A DNA stretch of 64,000 bases from Tenacibaculum sp. 190524A05c (GTDB lineage Bacteria > Bacteroidota > Bacteroidia > Flavobacteriales > Flavobacteriaceae): positions 1-64,000 of the forward strand of contig NZ_OZ038523.1 in NCBI RefSeq assembly GCF_964036595.1, written 5' to 3'. The number at the start of each line of letters is the position of its first letter. Within the stretch, counting starts at the first letter, position 1. The position numbers and the translations under genes were made by a program. Below, piece after piece: positions 44,219 to 52,940 of this stretch. The notes below the pieces were generated by a model, which saw nothing but the letters and a program-made list of their open reading frames with translations, did not search any database and was not told where the DNA came from.

Positions 44219-44572
44219 TTAGTTTGCGTTGAAATATTCTTCTTTAATAACTTGACCTTGATCATTCCATTCTCTTTGAATGATTTCGTGCCAATAAATT
44301 TTAGAACCATCTTTCATATCAAAATCAAAAGTGAATTCTGAAGCAGAATTAGTTCCATCAACTATAGTTTTGTGATGTTTAATTCCATTTACATTTGATA
44401 TTGCTCCTAGAAATCCTTCCATTTTTGCAACCATTTCTGTTTTTGAATTGGTAGTAGAATTTTCATAATCGGAAGTGTTTGCGTTAGTTGCAAAATACTT
44501 TTTTACTGCATTTACGATATCTCCTTGAGATACCATTGCGTCCATGTTTTTTACTTGATCTTTAATATTCAT
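44219..44572 (-). CDS. SnoaL/NTF2-like protein
   Basis: 117 residues from the ATG at 44572 (MNIKDQVKNMDAMVSQGDIV). An upstream in-frame ATG at 44608 is possible but less likely. NTF2-like cone fold signs: VNAVKKYFATNANTSDYENS, FEFDFDMKDGSKIYWHEIIQREW. Might bind or isomerise a small hydrophobic molecule; no specific role can be stated. Confidence 0.75.
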   Translation of the reverse strand: MNIKDQVKNMDAMVSQGDIVNAVKKYFATNANTSDYENSTTNSKTEMVAKMEGFLGAISNVNGIKHHKTIVDGTNSASEFTFDFDMKDGSKIYWHEIIQREWNDQGQVIKEEYFNAN

Positions 44573-44649
44573 TTTATATACTTTTATTAAGTTATTATGT
44601 TGATACAAAGATCAGAAGAGAGTAAAAGGAAAGAGGTACAAAAAAGACG

Positions 44650-45696
44650 TTAACTATTGTACTTTTTTAAAAATTGAGTGGGAGTTAATTGTGTGTAATG
44701 CTTGAAGAAAGTAGAAAAGTGATTGGCTTCTTCAAAGCCTAAATAAAAAGCAATGTTTTTAATTTTCTCACCGTTTAGTAATAATTCTTTTGAAGTTCTT
44801 ATGATTTCTTGTCTTATAAGTTGACCAACTGAGGTATTTAATTTTTGACGTACTTTTTTATTTAAGGTCTTTTCAGTGATATGTAGTTTATCTGCATAAA
44901 AAGAAAGGGATTTTTGAGAGGTATGATAATCATGAATCATTTGAAACAAATCATTTTCAAATTGATCATCTAATTGAAAACCAATTTGATCTCTAAATTC
45001 GCTTGGAGTAATTCCTGTGTTTTTCTTAAAGTTTTTATTAAAATAAGCTACGTCTTTATACCCTTGTTCGTAAGCTATCTGTTTGATTGGATTATCAGTA
45101 AAGGCTATAAGTTTTTGATCTTCTATTAATCGTTTATTGACTTCAAGTTTTTTTATGGTTAAACCAATCTTGTTTTTAAGAAGATAATTTATATTCTTAT
45201 TGTTTTTACTGATTTTCTTAATGAGCTCTTCTACAGAAAGGTGATTTTTAAATTCTTGATCGATCACTTCTTTGATATCAAAAATTATTTGATATTCTTT
45301 CTTATCAGCTTTAAAAGGATTTTGCCAATACCATTGGTTTACTGAAATATCAATAATATCTTTTTGAGAAGAGAAAATAGTATTGGATAAGTATTTTTGG
45401 CAATCTTTACAATCTAAATAATCAATGTAACCGAGAGAAACTAAGTGCTTAAATAATATTCGAACATCTCGACTTTTAAATAAAACTTGATTATCAAAAT
45501 CAATTCGTCTTACTACAAAAGATTCAGAAGAGAACTTTATGTACTGACCTTTTTCTAAAAAAATCAATTTATCATCCCAATTTAAATAGTTTTTAAAATC
45601 TACTTCAATTGTTCCTTTTCCTTTTAGGATATGAAATAAAGAATGAGTTTCTAAAAAATAGATTTTATTAACTTCAGGAGTAAACTTAGATACCAT
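44650..45696 (-). CDS. Transcriptional regulator with two tandem AraC DNA-binding domains
   Basis: 348 residues. An N-terminal cupin-like sensor part (about 1-100: HSLFHILKGKGTIEVDF, DDKLIFLEKGQYIKF) with a CKDCQKYL motif (Cys96, Cys99) is followed by two full AraC-type domains. The first is at about 140-240 (IKQIAYEQGYKDVAYFNKNFKKNTGITPSEFR), the second at about 245-346 (IKNIAFYLGFEEANHFSTFFKHYTQLTPTQFLKK). One AraC domain is normal. It lies 77 bp upstream of the SnoaL/SPW/YHS genes and probably controls them. Confidence 0.85.
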   Translation of the reverse strand: MVSKFTPEVNKIYFLETHSLFHILKGKGTIEVDFKNYLNWDDKLIFLEKGQYIKFSSESFVVRRIDFDNQVLFKSRDVRILFKHLVSLGYIDYLDCKDCQKYLSNTIFSSQKDIIDISVNQWYWQNPFKADKKEYQIIFDIKEVIDQEFKNHLSVEELIKKISKNNKNINYLLKNKIGLTIKKLEVNKRLIEDQKLIAFTDNPIKQIAYEQGYKDVAYFNKNFKKNTGITPSEFRDQIGFQLDDQFENDLFQMIHDYHTSQKSLSFYADKLHITEKTLNKKVRQKLNTSVGQLIRQEIIRTSKELLLNGEKIKNIAFYLGFEEANHFSTFFKHYTQLTPTQFLKKYNS

Positions 45697-45754
45697 TAAC
45701 CTTTTTAATGATTGTACATTTTATTGGATTTAAAGGTAATGTTTTTCAATAAAA

Positions 45755-45780
45755 AAGCTCGATGATATTACATCGAGCTT
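45755..45780 (-). terminator. Terminator after the S8 protease gene
   Basis: AAGCTCGATG / CATCGAGCTT hairpin, minus-strand T-run. Confidence 0.85.
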
Positions 45781-45787
45781 CTTGAAT

Positions 45788-47677
45788 TTATTTTGTGATA
45801 TAAACTTTTGTTTGATAATTGTAATTCCCGGATTGAATTTTTACAATATAGATCCCACTGGTCACGTTCGGTAGTTGAACTTGAAAATCACTAGTTTGAT
45901 ATTTCTCGTTTTTAATCTGCTTACCAAGTAAATCGTAAACTTGCACTTTGTATTCTTGACCGTTGGAACTATTGGAAATTTTAACATTGAAATTTCTATC
46001 AGTAGAAGGGTTTGGATAAATACTCACATTATTTTTATCTGCAATATTATCTCCAATACTCAATGTTTTATCACTTATTCCTTGAATTACTAAAGAAAAA
46101 TCCTGAGGATTAAGTAGAGTTCCTTTATGAGTAACTTCTAAAGTATATGTTCCTGCAGGTAAGTTTTTAGTATCAATTCTTTCAATATTATCTCTAAAGT
46201 TATCTCCTTTTGTTGCCGCGTCGTCAAAATTATTTGATGTTGCGTTAGGAGTTAAAACCCATGGTTTAAATTCATTCCCATTCTTATCATAAACAATTAC
46301 ATCCAAATCATTAATCAATTTAGTTTCTTGATTATCTTCACTGAAAATAATATCACTCGCTGCTGGATCTGTCCATGCAATACTTACAATTAGATTTGAA
46401 CCTTCTTCAATGTCAAATTCAGTTTTATATATTTCACCTTGTGAAAGAGATAACTCTTGAATTTTAGTAGTCTTATTTAGTTCAGAAATTACATTTGCGG
46501 CACGCTCAGCATTTAAAATTCCCCAACCATTTTGAAAATCAGGGCCATCATTTACACCAGCTTCATCTGTTGTTCCAAGTAGAAGAGCTCTGACTGTTGC
46601 CGATCTCATGAAAAAGCTTGTTTTATTGCGGTAATGTTGTTGAAGCAGTGCGATACTACCAGTAACCGTTGGAGTTGACATAGATGTTCCGCTTTTGGTT
46701 GAATATTCTGTTGTACCAGCATTATCAGATGAAAATAAGGTTACACCATTTGTAACCAAATCAGGTTTTATTCTCCAGTCATCTGTTGGTCCCCAACTAC
46801 TAAACGCTGATTGAACAACTGACTCAGGTCCAGTATAAGATGAAATATCTTCAACAGCACCAACTACGATTACGTTTTTAGCTGTCGCTGCAGCTCTAAC
46901 TAAATCATATCCATTATCAAAAATATTAATTCCGTCATTTCTTGTATTCCCTGCGGATTTACACATTGTTAAATAAGGAGCATTATAAGTAATAATATCC
47001 CAATTTCGGGCATCAGTATTATAGGCTCCATAAAATTGTTGAGTATTGAAAGTTGGTAACCTTTGTGAATAAGAATGATTTGATAAAATACCTCCTGCAG
47101 CAGCAAAATCTGCAATTTCCGCCTCATCATTATCTGCCAAATATGCTTTCATTGTTGCCGCAGATGCCATTCCTCTTGCTTCTGAGTTTATACCAGTAGC
47201 AATCATAGTACCAGTAGTGTGAGTAGCATGACTTGATGCACTAAAAGGATCAATTATATCTACTCGGTTAATATATTCTTGATGATTTAATAGAGGAAGC
47301 CCACCAGCTTCCCAGTGACCTATAGTTACTCCTGATCCATCTAAGTTTAATCCAGAAGAACCTCCTTGCCAAATTTTATTAACTCTTGCCGAAATAGCTG
47401 CAGCATCATTATCTTCTATATAATAAATAGGATTTCCCTTAGAATCAAAATTGGAAAGAATGGCAACCTTGTTATTTTTTAAGTTGAATCTTTTGGGTTG
47501 ATTGCTCGATTGGAATACTTGCAGATTTGTGTTGTAGTTTTTACTACTTTTTTGGGAAAACTCTTTTAGTTTTTGAACATTCGTTTGCTTTACAATGTAA
47601 GCTTTATCTTGTCCATTTTGACCAAAAAAATGGATTGATACCAATAGCAATGGTAAAGTAAGTAATACTTTTTTCAT
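45788..47677 (-). CDS. Secreted S8 (subtilisin-like) protease with T9SS type A sorting domain
   Basis: 629 residues: signal peptide (MKKVLLTLPLLLVSIHFFGQ), a short propeptide-like part, catalytic domain (about 105-400), a beta-sandwich proprotein-convertase-like domain (about 410-545: SIAWTDPAAS, PAGTYTLEVTHKG) and a type A CTD (about 558-629: VSIYPNPSTDRNFNVK, VYDLLGKQIKNEKY, SGIYIVKIQSG). The catalytic His150 (SSHATHTTGTM), oxyanion Asn244 (SAGNT) and Ser332 (GTSMSTP) are present. The position of the catalytic Asp is filled by Glu123 (GHWEAGG). Exported to the surface or medium through the T9SS. Confidence 0.88.
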   Translation of the reverse strand: MKKVLLTLPLLLVSIHFFGQNGQDKAYIVKQTNVQKLKEFSQKSSKNYNTNLQVFQSSNQPKRFNLKNNKVAILSNFDSKGNPIYYIEDNDAAAISARVNKIWQGGSSGLNLDGSGVTIGHWEAGGLPLLNHQEYINRVDIIDPFSASSHATHTTGTMIATGINSEARGMASAATMKAYLADNDEAEIADFAAAGGILSNHSYSQRLPTFNTQQFYGAYNTDARNWDIITYNAPYLTMCKSAGNTRNDGINIFDNGYDLVRAAATAKNVIVVGAVEDISSYTGPESVVQSAFSSWGPTDDWRIKPDLVTNGVTLFSSDNAGTTEYSTKSGTSMSTPTVTGSIALLQQHYRNKTSFFMRSATVRALLLGTTDEAGVNDGPDFQNGWGILNAERAANVISELNKTTKIQELSLSQGEIYKTEFDIEEGSNLIVSIAWTDPAASDIIFSEDNQETKLINDLDVIVYDKNGNEFKPWVLTPNATSNNFDDAATKGDNFRDNIERIDTKNLPAGTYTLEVTHKGTLLNPQDFSLVIQGISDKTLSIGDNIADKNNVSIYPNPSTDRNFNVKISNSSNGQEYKVQVYDLLGKQIKNEKYQTSDFQVQLPNVTSGIYIVKIQSGNYNYQTKVYITK

Positions 47678-47830
47678 AGCTTATTTTAGATTTAAATTTA
47701 GTTAATACTTTTTCAATAATATAGAATAGATCTGACAAAATTCATACCATAGCATTTATGAATTTTAAAATTATTCTATTTATTCTGATACGAATTTAAT
47801 AATCTTTTTTATAAAAATTAAATGGGATTA

Positions 47831-50278
47831 TTAAAACTTCATTCTTAATTTAAAGTTTAAAACTCTTCCTGTCATAAAGTTTGGAATAGCAAATTGTTGT
47901 TTGCTATAAACATCTCTTACCCAAGTATTGGTAATTGAATTTCTGATATCGAAGATGTTAAATAGCTCCAATCCTGCAGATAATTCTTCAAAGTTATTTA
48001 GAAACTTATTTGAGGTAGTTTTATTGTTGTCAATAAATATATAAGAAACACCAACATCTGCTCGTCGATAATCTCCTAAACGATTTTGAAATTCGTAAAC
48101 ATCAGCATAAGCAGGTGCTCCACCAGGAACTCCCGTGTTATATACTAAATTCAAATATGCTTTTAAATCAGGAAGATTAGGTACGTAATCTTGGAAAAGG
48201 AGTCCAAGTTTAATTCTTTGATCTGTTGGTCTAGCAATGTAACCTCTGTTATCAATATTTTCTTCTGTTTTTAAATAACCAAAACTTATCCAGCTATCGC
48301 TACCAGGAACAAATTCTCCGTTTAATCTCACGTCTAATCCATATGCGTAAGCATCTGTAACATTATCTGCTCTATATCGAATTCTAACATTATCTATAGA
48401 GTAAGCATTAACATCACTTAGATCTTTATAGTAAAGTTCGGTTGTTAGTTTAAAAGGTCTATTCCACATCGTGAAACTATAATCATTCCCTAAAACAGCA
48501 TGAATAGATTTTTGAGCTTTAACATCAGCTGAAATTTGACCATCAAAACCTCTTAATTCCCTGTAAAAAGGAGGTTGAGAATAATATCCTCCTGATAATC
48601 TAAATAGCATATCGCTATTCCAATCTGGTTTTATTGCGAACTGTGCTCTCGGACTAAATATCATATGACTTTTAGATGTTCCTCCGACAGGATTTACATT
48701 CCAATATTGTCCTCGGACACCGGCGTTAAACCAAACATCATGATCTCCCCAAGTAGTTTTTCTACTGAATTGTAAAAATCCAGAAAAGCGATCAATATCA
48801 ACGGTATTTTGAGCACGAACATTTTGAAATGGTTCAATTGGTCCCGTAAAAGGTGTGTATGGTTGATTATTTCCGATATTATGATGTGGAGGTCTTACTG
48901 AAAAACCAACACTATCTATAATTTCCCATTCACGGATTCTATCTTTAATATTTTCTCTTTGATATTTAGCACCAGCTCTCCATTCATTATTTCCATCTTT
49001 TAAAGTTGCTCTTACTTGCGCATTAACGATCAAAGCGTCTAAATCATTTCTAGCATGATTCAATTGAGAACCAATCCCTTGAGCAAATTCAACTTCACCA
49101 AAATTTTCAGAGCCTAGATTAGTGTTTACTTGACCCAAATTGTATTGAGCAGCGATATCAAAATATTCTTCCTCTTGAGTATTAAATGAAGAAACTATTC
49201 CAGTTAATTCTAGATTTTCATTCACTTTATAATCCATAGAGAAAGCTCCAAAGAATGTTTGGAAACGATCTACTTCCTGACCTTGATAGAACACAATAAG
49301 TTCTAATGGATTAGCTATAGTTCCAAAACGTGTTCTTCGAGATAATGGTTTATAATCGTAGTTGTTAAGAGAGAAGTTTCCTAAGAAATTTAAACTAACC
49401 TTAGAAGAAAGCTCATAAGATAAAAATGTTTGAATATCAGTAAAACTTGGTCTAAAGTTGACTTCAGTTTGCTTGTCATTTACAAATAAGCTATTGTCTC
49501 TATATCTTACACCTAGTATTGCACTTAATTTGTCGTTAAATAATAATCCTTCCGTTGTAACACTTGCTCCCAGAAAACTCAAATCCACTTGAGTACTGCT
49601 TTCCGTTGGTTTTCTATAGGTAATATCTAAAACAGATGATAATTTATCTCCATATTTAGCTTGAAAACCACCAGCAGAGAAATCAATGTTTTGAATCATG
49701 TGAGAATTAATAAAACTTAATCCTTCTTGCTGACCTGAACGAATTAAAAACGGACGATAAACTTCAATTCCATTTACATAAACAAGGTTTTCATCGAAAT
49801 TACCACCTCTTACGTTATATTGTGTACTTAGTTCATTGTTGTTACTCACACCAGGAAGTGTCATTAAAACAGCTTCAACTCCTGCATTTGGTCCAACTAC
49901 AGTTTCAACCTTTTTTGTATCTATTTTCGTTATTCCTTGAGCTTCTTTTTTTCTGTTTTTAACAATTACTTCTTCTAATTCCTCTGTTTTAATAGTTAGC
50001 GTAGGAGAGAAGTTGATTGTTCTAGCACCTCGAGTAGTAAACTTTTTTAAAATTGTTTTATACGAAACATGAGAAAAGGTAACTTTTACTGTTTTTCTAA
50101 TCGGAATTTGAAAAGAATAATTTCCGTCTTTATCAGTAGTTGTTCCTTTATCTAAATAACTAATAGCTACACCTTCAATAGGGTCGTTAAATTTATTTAC
50201 TATTTTTCCTTGAACTGTTGACATTTTTTGAGCAAAAAGCAACGAAGGGAATAATACAAGAAGTAAGAGTTTTTTCAA
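47831..50278 (-). CDS. TonB-dependent receptor with carboxypeptidase-regulatory-like domain
   Basis: 815 residues: signal peptide (MKKLLLLVLFPSLLFAQ), N-terminal CarboxypepD_reg-like beta sandwich (about 20-100: VQGKIVNKFNDPIEGVAISYLDKG), plug domain (about 115-220: GPNAGVEAVLMTLPGVSNNNELSTQYNVRGG, INSHMIQNIDFSAGGFQAKYGD) and a 22-strand barrel ending in VLNFKLRMKF. The substrate is unknown and no SusD gene is adjacent. Ten bases after the M23 peptidase gene. Confidence 0.92.
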   Translation of the reverse strand: MKKLLLLVLFPSLLFAQKMSTVQGKIVNKFNDPIEGVAISYLDKGTTTDKDGNYSFQIPIRKTVKVTFSHVSYKTILKKFTTRGARTINFSPTLTIKTEELEEVIVKNRKKEAQGITKIDTKKVETVVGPNAGVEAVLMTLPGVSNNNELSTQYNVRGGNFDENLVYVNGIEVYRPFLIRSGQQEGLSFINSHMIQNIDFSAGGFQAKYGDKLSSVLDITYRKPTESSTQVDLSFLGASVTTEGLLFNDKLSAILGVRYRDNSLFVNDKQTEVNFRPSFTDIQTFLSYELSSKVSLNFLGNFSLNNYDYKPLSRRTRFGTIANPLELIVFYQGQEVDRFQTFFGAFSMDYKVNENLELTGIVSSFNTQEEEYFDIAAQYNLGQVNTNLGSENFGEVEFAQGIGSQLNHARNDLDALIVNAQVRATLKDGNNEWRAGAKYQRENIKDRIREWEIIDSVGFSVRPPHHNIGNNQPYTPFTGPIEPFQNVRAQNTVDIDRFSGFLQFSRKTTWGDHDVWFNAGVRGQYWNVNPVGGTSKSHMIFSPRAQFAIKPDWNSDMLFRLSGGYYSQPPFYRELRGFDGQISADVKAQKSIHAVLGNDYSFTMWNRPFKLTTELYYKDLSDVNAYSIDNVRIRYRADNVTDAYAYGLDVRLNGEFVPGSDSWISFGYLKTEENIDNRGYIARPTDQRIKLGLLFQDYVPNLPDLKAYLNLVYNTGVPGGAPAYADVYEFQNRLGDYRRADVGVSYIFIDNNKTTSNKFLNNFEELSAGLELFNIFDIRNSITNTWVRDVYSKQQFAIPNFMTGRVLNFKLRMKF

Positions 50279-50287
50279 AATGATTTA

Positions 50288-52039
50288 TTATTTACGATAA
50301 AACGTAGTAGAAATAGTTTCAGTATTTCCAACATTATCAGAAACTACAAGTTTAAAGATATGTTTGCTACCAACCAATTTTTTATCAGAAAAATCGTAGG
50401 TTAAAATTCCCTTTTTGTGATTGTATTCCATTAGAACCCAATTACCATCAATTGTAGCACGGTATTCGTTAATCCCAGATTCTTTATCTGAAATTTTAAC
50501 TTTTAAAGTTTTGTTTTTGGTTAACCATCTTCCTTCTTCAAAATTAACTAAAGATAATTCAGGTGATGTTTCATCAAAAAGTAATGTGTAACTTCCTAAT
50601 GTTTTCTGATTAGTAAATACCTTATTTTCTCTTCTTTTTGTAGTTACATATCTTGGATATTTCTTTTTAGTAACATTTGCAATGTATACATGTTTCTTTT
50701 CCTTGTCTGAAAGATGACTTGTATTAAATGTTAGCGTAAACTTTTTATCTAAAGGAATTGTAGGTTCATGAACTTTAGCAACTCCATCTTCTACTGAAAA
50801 ATCTAAAAAACAATTGTGATAAAAGCTATTTTTAGGAAAAGCAATAGTAATACTATCCTTTTCAAATTTTTGAAAATTGGTTGCTACAATTTTATAGTTG
50901 GTAGTATCTTTTTTTGAAAACATACTGTTTGCTGGTACTCCTTTAATTGGAATTCTAACAGCAGTTGCATTTCCATCAAAATCTTTGGCTATAATTTCAA
51001 CATTATAATTCTGATAAGAATTAATCAAAATCTTTCCATTATTAATTAAATCCTCGTACAGACTTAGCTTGTTTTGGTCAACTTTATGGGTTTTCTGATA
51101 ACGTTTTTTATACTTACTGTAATGTTCATAGTCGATTAAAAGATTAATGTATTTGCTTTCAGAAAAAGAAAACGATTCAACATCATGATAGTACACTCGC
51201 TTTCCATTTACGTTCATCTCTAAACTATAAATTCCGTTTTTATTCATAGCAGCGTCTTGGTGATCATAAACATAAATACCGAGGCCAATATTTCCGTTAG
51301 CTGTAATTCGATTGGCTACAAAATTTCCATTTTCTAATTCCTTGATTGGAACGATCAAATTATTGTTGGAATTATTTATTCGAGAACTATTATCCAAAGA
51401 GAAAACTTTCAATCCTTTTATGATTGGTTTTTTAGTGTCTTTCGCTCGTAAACCAAAAACCATTGGATTAATAATATTTTCTGTTTTTGTATCACGTATT
51501 TCGTAATGCAAATGTGGACCAGAAGAACTTCCTGTATTACCAGAATAAGCAATTATTTCACCTTTTTTAACCTTGAATTGTTCTGGTTTTGGAAACAAAT
51601 TACCAATATTGTTTTTTTCTTTTTTGTACTGAATACTTTTTACGTAAGCTTGAATTTTAGGAGAGAATTTCTGTAAATGTGCATATACTGTGGTATAACC
51701 ATTTGGATGATCAATGTATAGTGCTTTTCCATAACCATATTGCCTTATTTTTATTCTAGAAACAAATCCGTCAGCAGTGGCCTTAATAGGAATTCCCTCT
51801 CTTTTTTGAGTTTTTAAGTCTATACCAGAATGAAAGTGATTACTTCTTAATTCACCAAACGTTCCAGCAACTACAACAGGAATATCCATTGGAGCAGAAA
51901 AATAGTTTTTCGGGTATTTCTTCTGAGCTACAGAAACTCCAAATATGAAGAATAAAAAAAGAGAGAAATAATACTTCAAAGCGATACAATTTAATAACGA
52001 AATTACTAAAATTATGCCATATTTATATTGATTTGACAA
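50288..52039 (-). CDS. Periplasmic M23 family metallopeptidase
   Basis: 583 residues from the first ATG. A TTG at 51979 would give a cleaner signal peptide ((M)KYYFSLFLFFIFGVSVAQ) and may be the real start. The LytM/M23 domain lies near the N-terminus: NHFHSGIDLKTQKREG (zinc His and Asp), GYGKALYIDHPNGYTTVYAHL, GSSSGPHLHYEIRD (HxH). The remaining 380 residues are beta-rich, with no recognised domain. Probable peptidoglycan endopeptidase, or a factor involved in envelope assembly. Co-transcribed with the TonB-dependent receptor gene. Confidence 0.88.
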   Translation of the reverse strand: MSNQYKYGIILVISLLNCIALKYYFSLFLFFIFGVSVAQKKYPKNYFSAPMDIPVVVAGTFGELRSNHFHSGIDLKTQKREGIPIKATADGFVSRIKIRQYGYGKALYIDHPNGYTTVYAHLQKFSPKIQAYVKSIQYKKEKNNIGNLFPKPEQFKVKKGEIIAYSGNTGSSSGPHLHYEIRDTKTENIINPMVFGLRAKDTKKPIIKGLKVFSLDNSSRINNSNNNLIVPIKELENGNFVANRITANGNIGLGIYVYDHQDAAMNKNGIYSLEMNVNGKRVYYHDVESFSFSESKYINLLIDYEHYSKYKKRYQKTHKVDQNKLSLYEDLINNGKILINSYQNYNVEIIAKDFDGNATAVRIPIKGVPANSMFSKKDTTNYKIVATNFQKFEKDSITIAFPKNSFYHNCFLDFSVEDGVAKVHEPTIPLDKKFTLTFNTSHLSDKEKKHVYIANVTKKKYPRYVTTKRRENKVFTNQKTLGSYTLLFDETSPELSLVNFEEGRWLTKNKTLKVKISDKESGINEYRATIDGNWVLMEYNHKKGILTYDFSDKKLVGSKHIFKLVVSDNVGNTETISTTFYRK

Positions 52040-52092
52040 CCAGTAGATTAAGAAAAAAAGCCTTAAGAGTTGCGATTGTTAAAAGAGATTGT

Positions 52093-52100
52093 TAATTTTG
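52093..52100 (+). promoter_or_regulatory. Promoter of the coiled-coil protein-zapA operon
   Basis: -7 box TAATTTTG with a TTG 20 bp upstream (52070-52072). Confidence 0.65.
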
Positions 52101-52127
52101 TGGGAAATGGTTTTATCTCAATAATAA

Positions 52128-52418
52128 ATGAGTAATACTTTAGAAGCAATTCATTTACTGGAACTTAAGTTAAAAGATGTATTAACTAGATACGAGTTTC
52201 TAAAAAAAGAAAACGAAGTACTGCTTCAACAAAACGGAGAATTACAGTATTTATTAAATGAAAAAGAACAGCAATTAGAAGCTCAAGAGAAAAAGTTTGA
52301 AGTTTTAAAAGTTGCTAAAACCATTGAAGGCAGTAATAAAGATTCGAGAAATACAAAACTCAAAATAAATGCTTTAATTCGAGAGATAGATAAATGTATT
52401 ACCCTCTTGAATGCGTAA
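52128..52418 (+). CDS. Small coiled-coil protein upstream of zapA
   Basis: 96 residues, nearly entirely coiled coil (LELKLKDVLTRYEFLKKENEVLLQQNGELQ-like heptads, about 5-65), ending LIREIDKCITLLNA. Always positioned before zapA in flavobacteria as far as I know; a ZapB-like partner role in Z-ring assembly is plausible but inferred from size, coiled coil and position. Confidence 0.8.
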   Translation: MSNTLEAIHLLELKLKDVLTRYEFLKKENEVLLQQNGELQYLLNEKEQQLEAQEKKFEVLKVAKTIEGSNKDSRNTKLKINALIREIDKCITLLNA

Positions 52419-52435
52419 GAAAGTTCTTTTAAAAA

Positions 52436-52726
52436 ATGGAAAAATTAAAAGTTAATGTAGTCATAGCTGGAAGAACATACCCTTTGATAGTCAATAGTGA
52501 ACTAGAAGAAGAAGGAATGAGAAAAGCGGCTAAACTTATTAACAACTTGATTTTAAATTTTGAACAAAATTATGCGGTGGCTGATAAACAAGATGTTTTA
52601 GCAATGTGTGCATTACAATTTGCATCTAAACTAGAAATTAATTCTTTGCAAACATCTAAAGAAGCTACAGAAGTGTTAAATAAAGTAAATGAGCTGACAC
52701 ATATGTTAGATGATCATTTAAAATAA
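52436..52726 (+). CDS. zapA: Cell division protein ZapA
   Basis: 96 residues: KLKVNVVIAGRTYPLIVNSELEEEGMRKAAKLINNLI, then a coiled coil. Matches ZapA, which bundles FtsZ filaments. Followed by the 6S RNA and rny, the conserved flavobacterial order. Confidence 0.92.
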   Translation: MEKLKVNVVIAGRTYPLIVNSELEEEGMRKAAKLINNLILNFEQNYAVADKQDVLAMCALQFASKLEINSLQTSKEATEVLNKVNELTHMLDDHLK

Positions 52727-52744
52727 GTTCATTATATAACAGTT

Positions 52745-52912
52745 AACATACTGCCTATATTAGTAATAAAGTTTAATAAACTCAACACTATTCAATTAAA
52801 AAGAATGAGTCTTGGTTAGTAAAGCAAGCCGTTAGTTCGGATCCTTGATCAGCCAGTTAGTTCTAAACCTGTTTTTCAGGAGTTTATAAAACACTACTAA
52901 TATGGGCTTTTT
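52745..52912 (+). ncRNA. ssrS: 6S RNA, flavobacterial type (6S-Flavo)
   Basis: Located between zapA and rny, the known place of 6S-Flavo RNA. The ends pair: TGCCTATATTAGTA (52752-52765) with TACTAATATGGGC (52895-52907, including G-U pairs), closing a long rod with an internal bubble. A run of eight T follows at once as terminator. 6S RNA binds RNA polymerase holoenzyme by mimicking an open promoter. Exact ends are estimated. Confidence 0.85.
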
Positions 52913-52940
52913 TTATTTTTAAGAATATATATATTCAATT

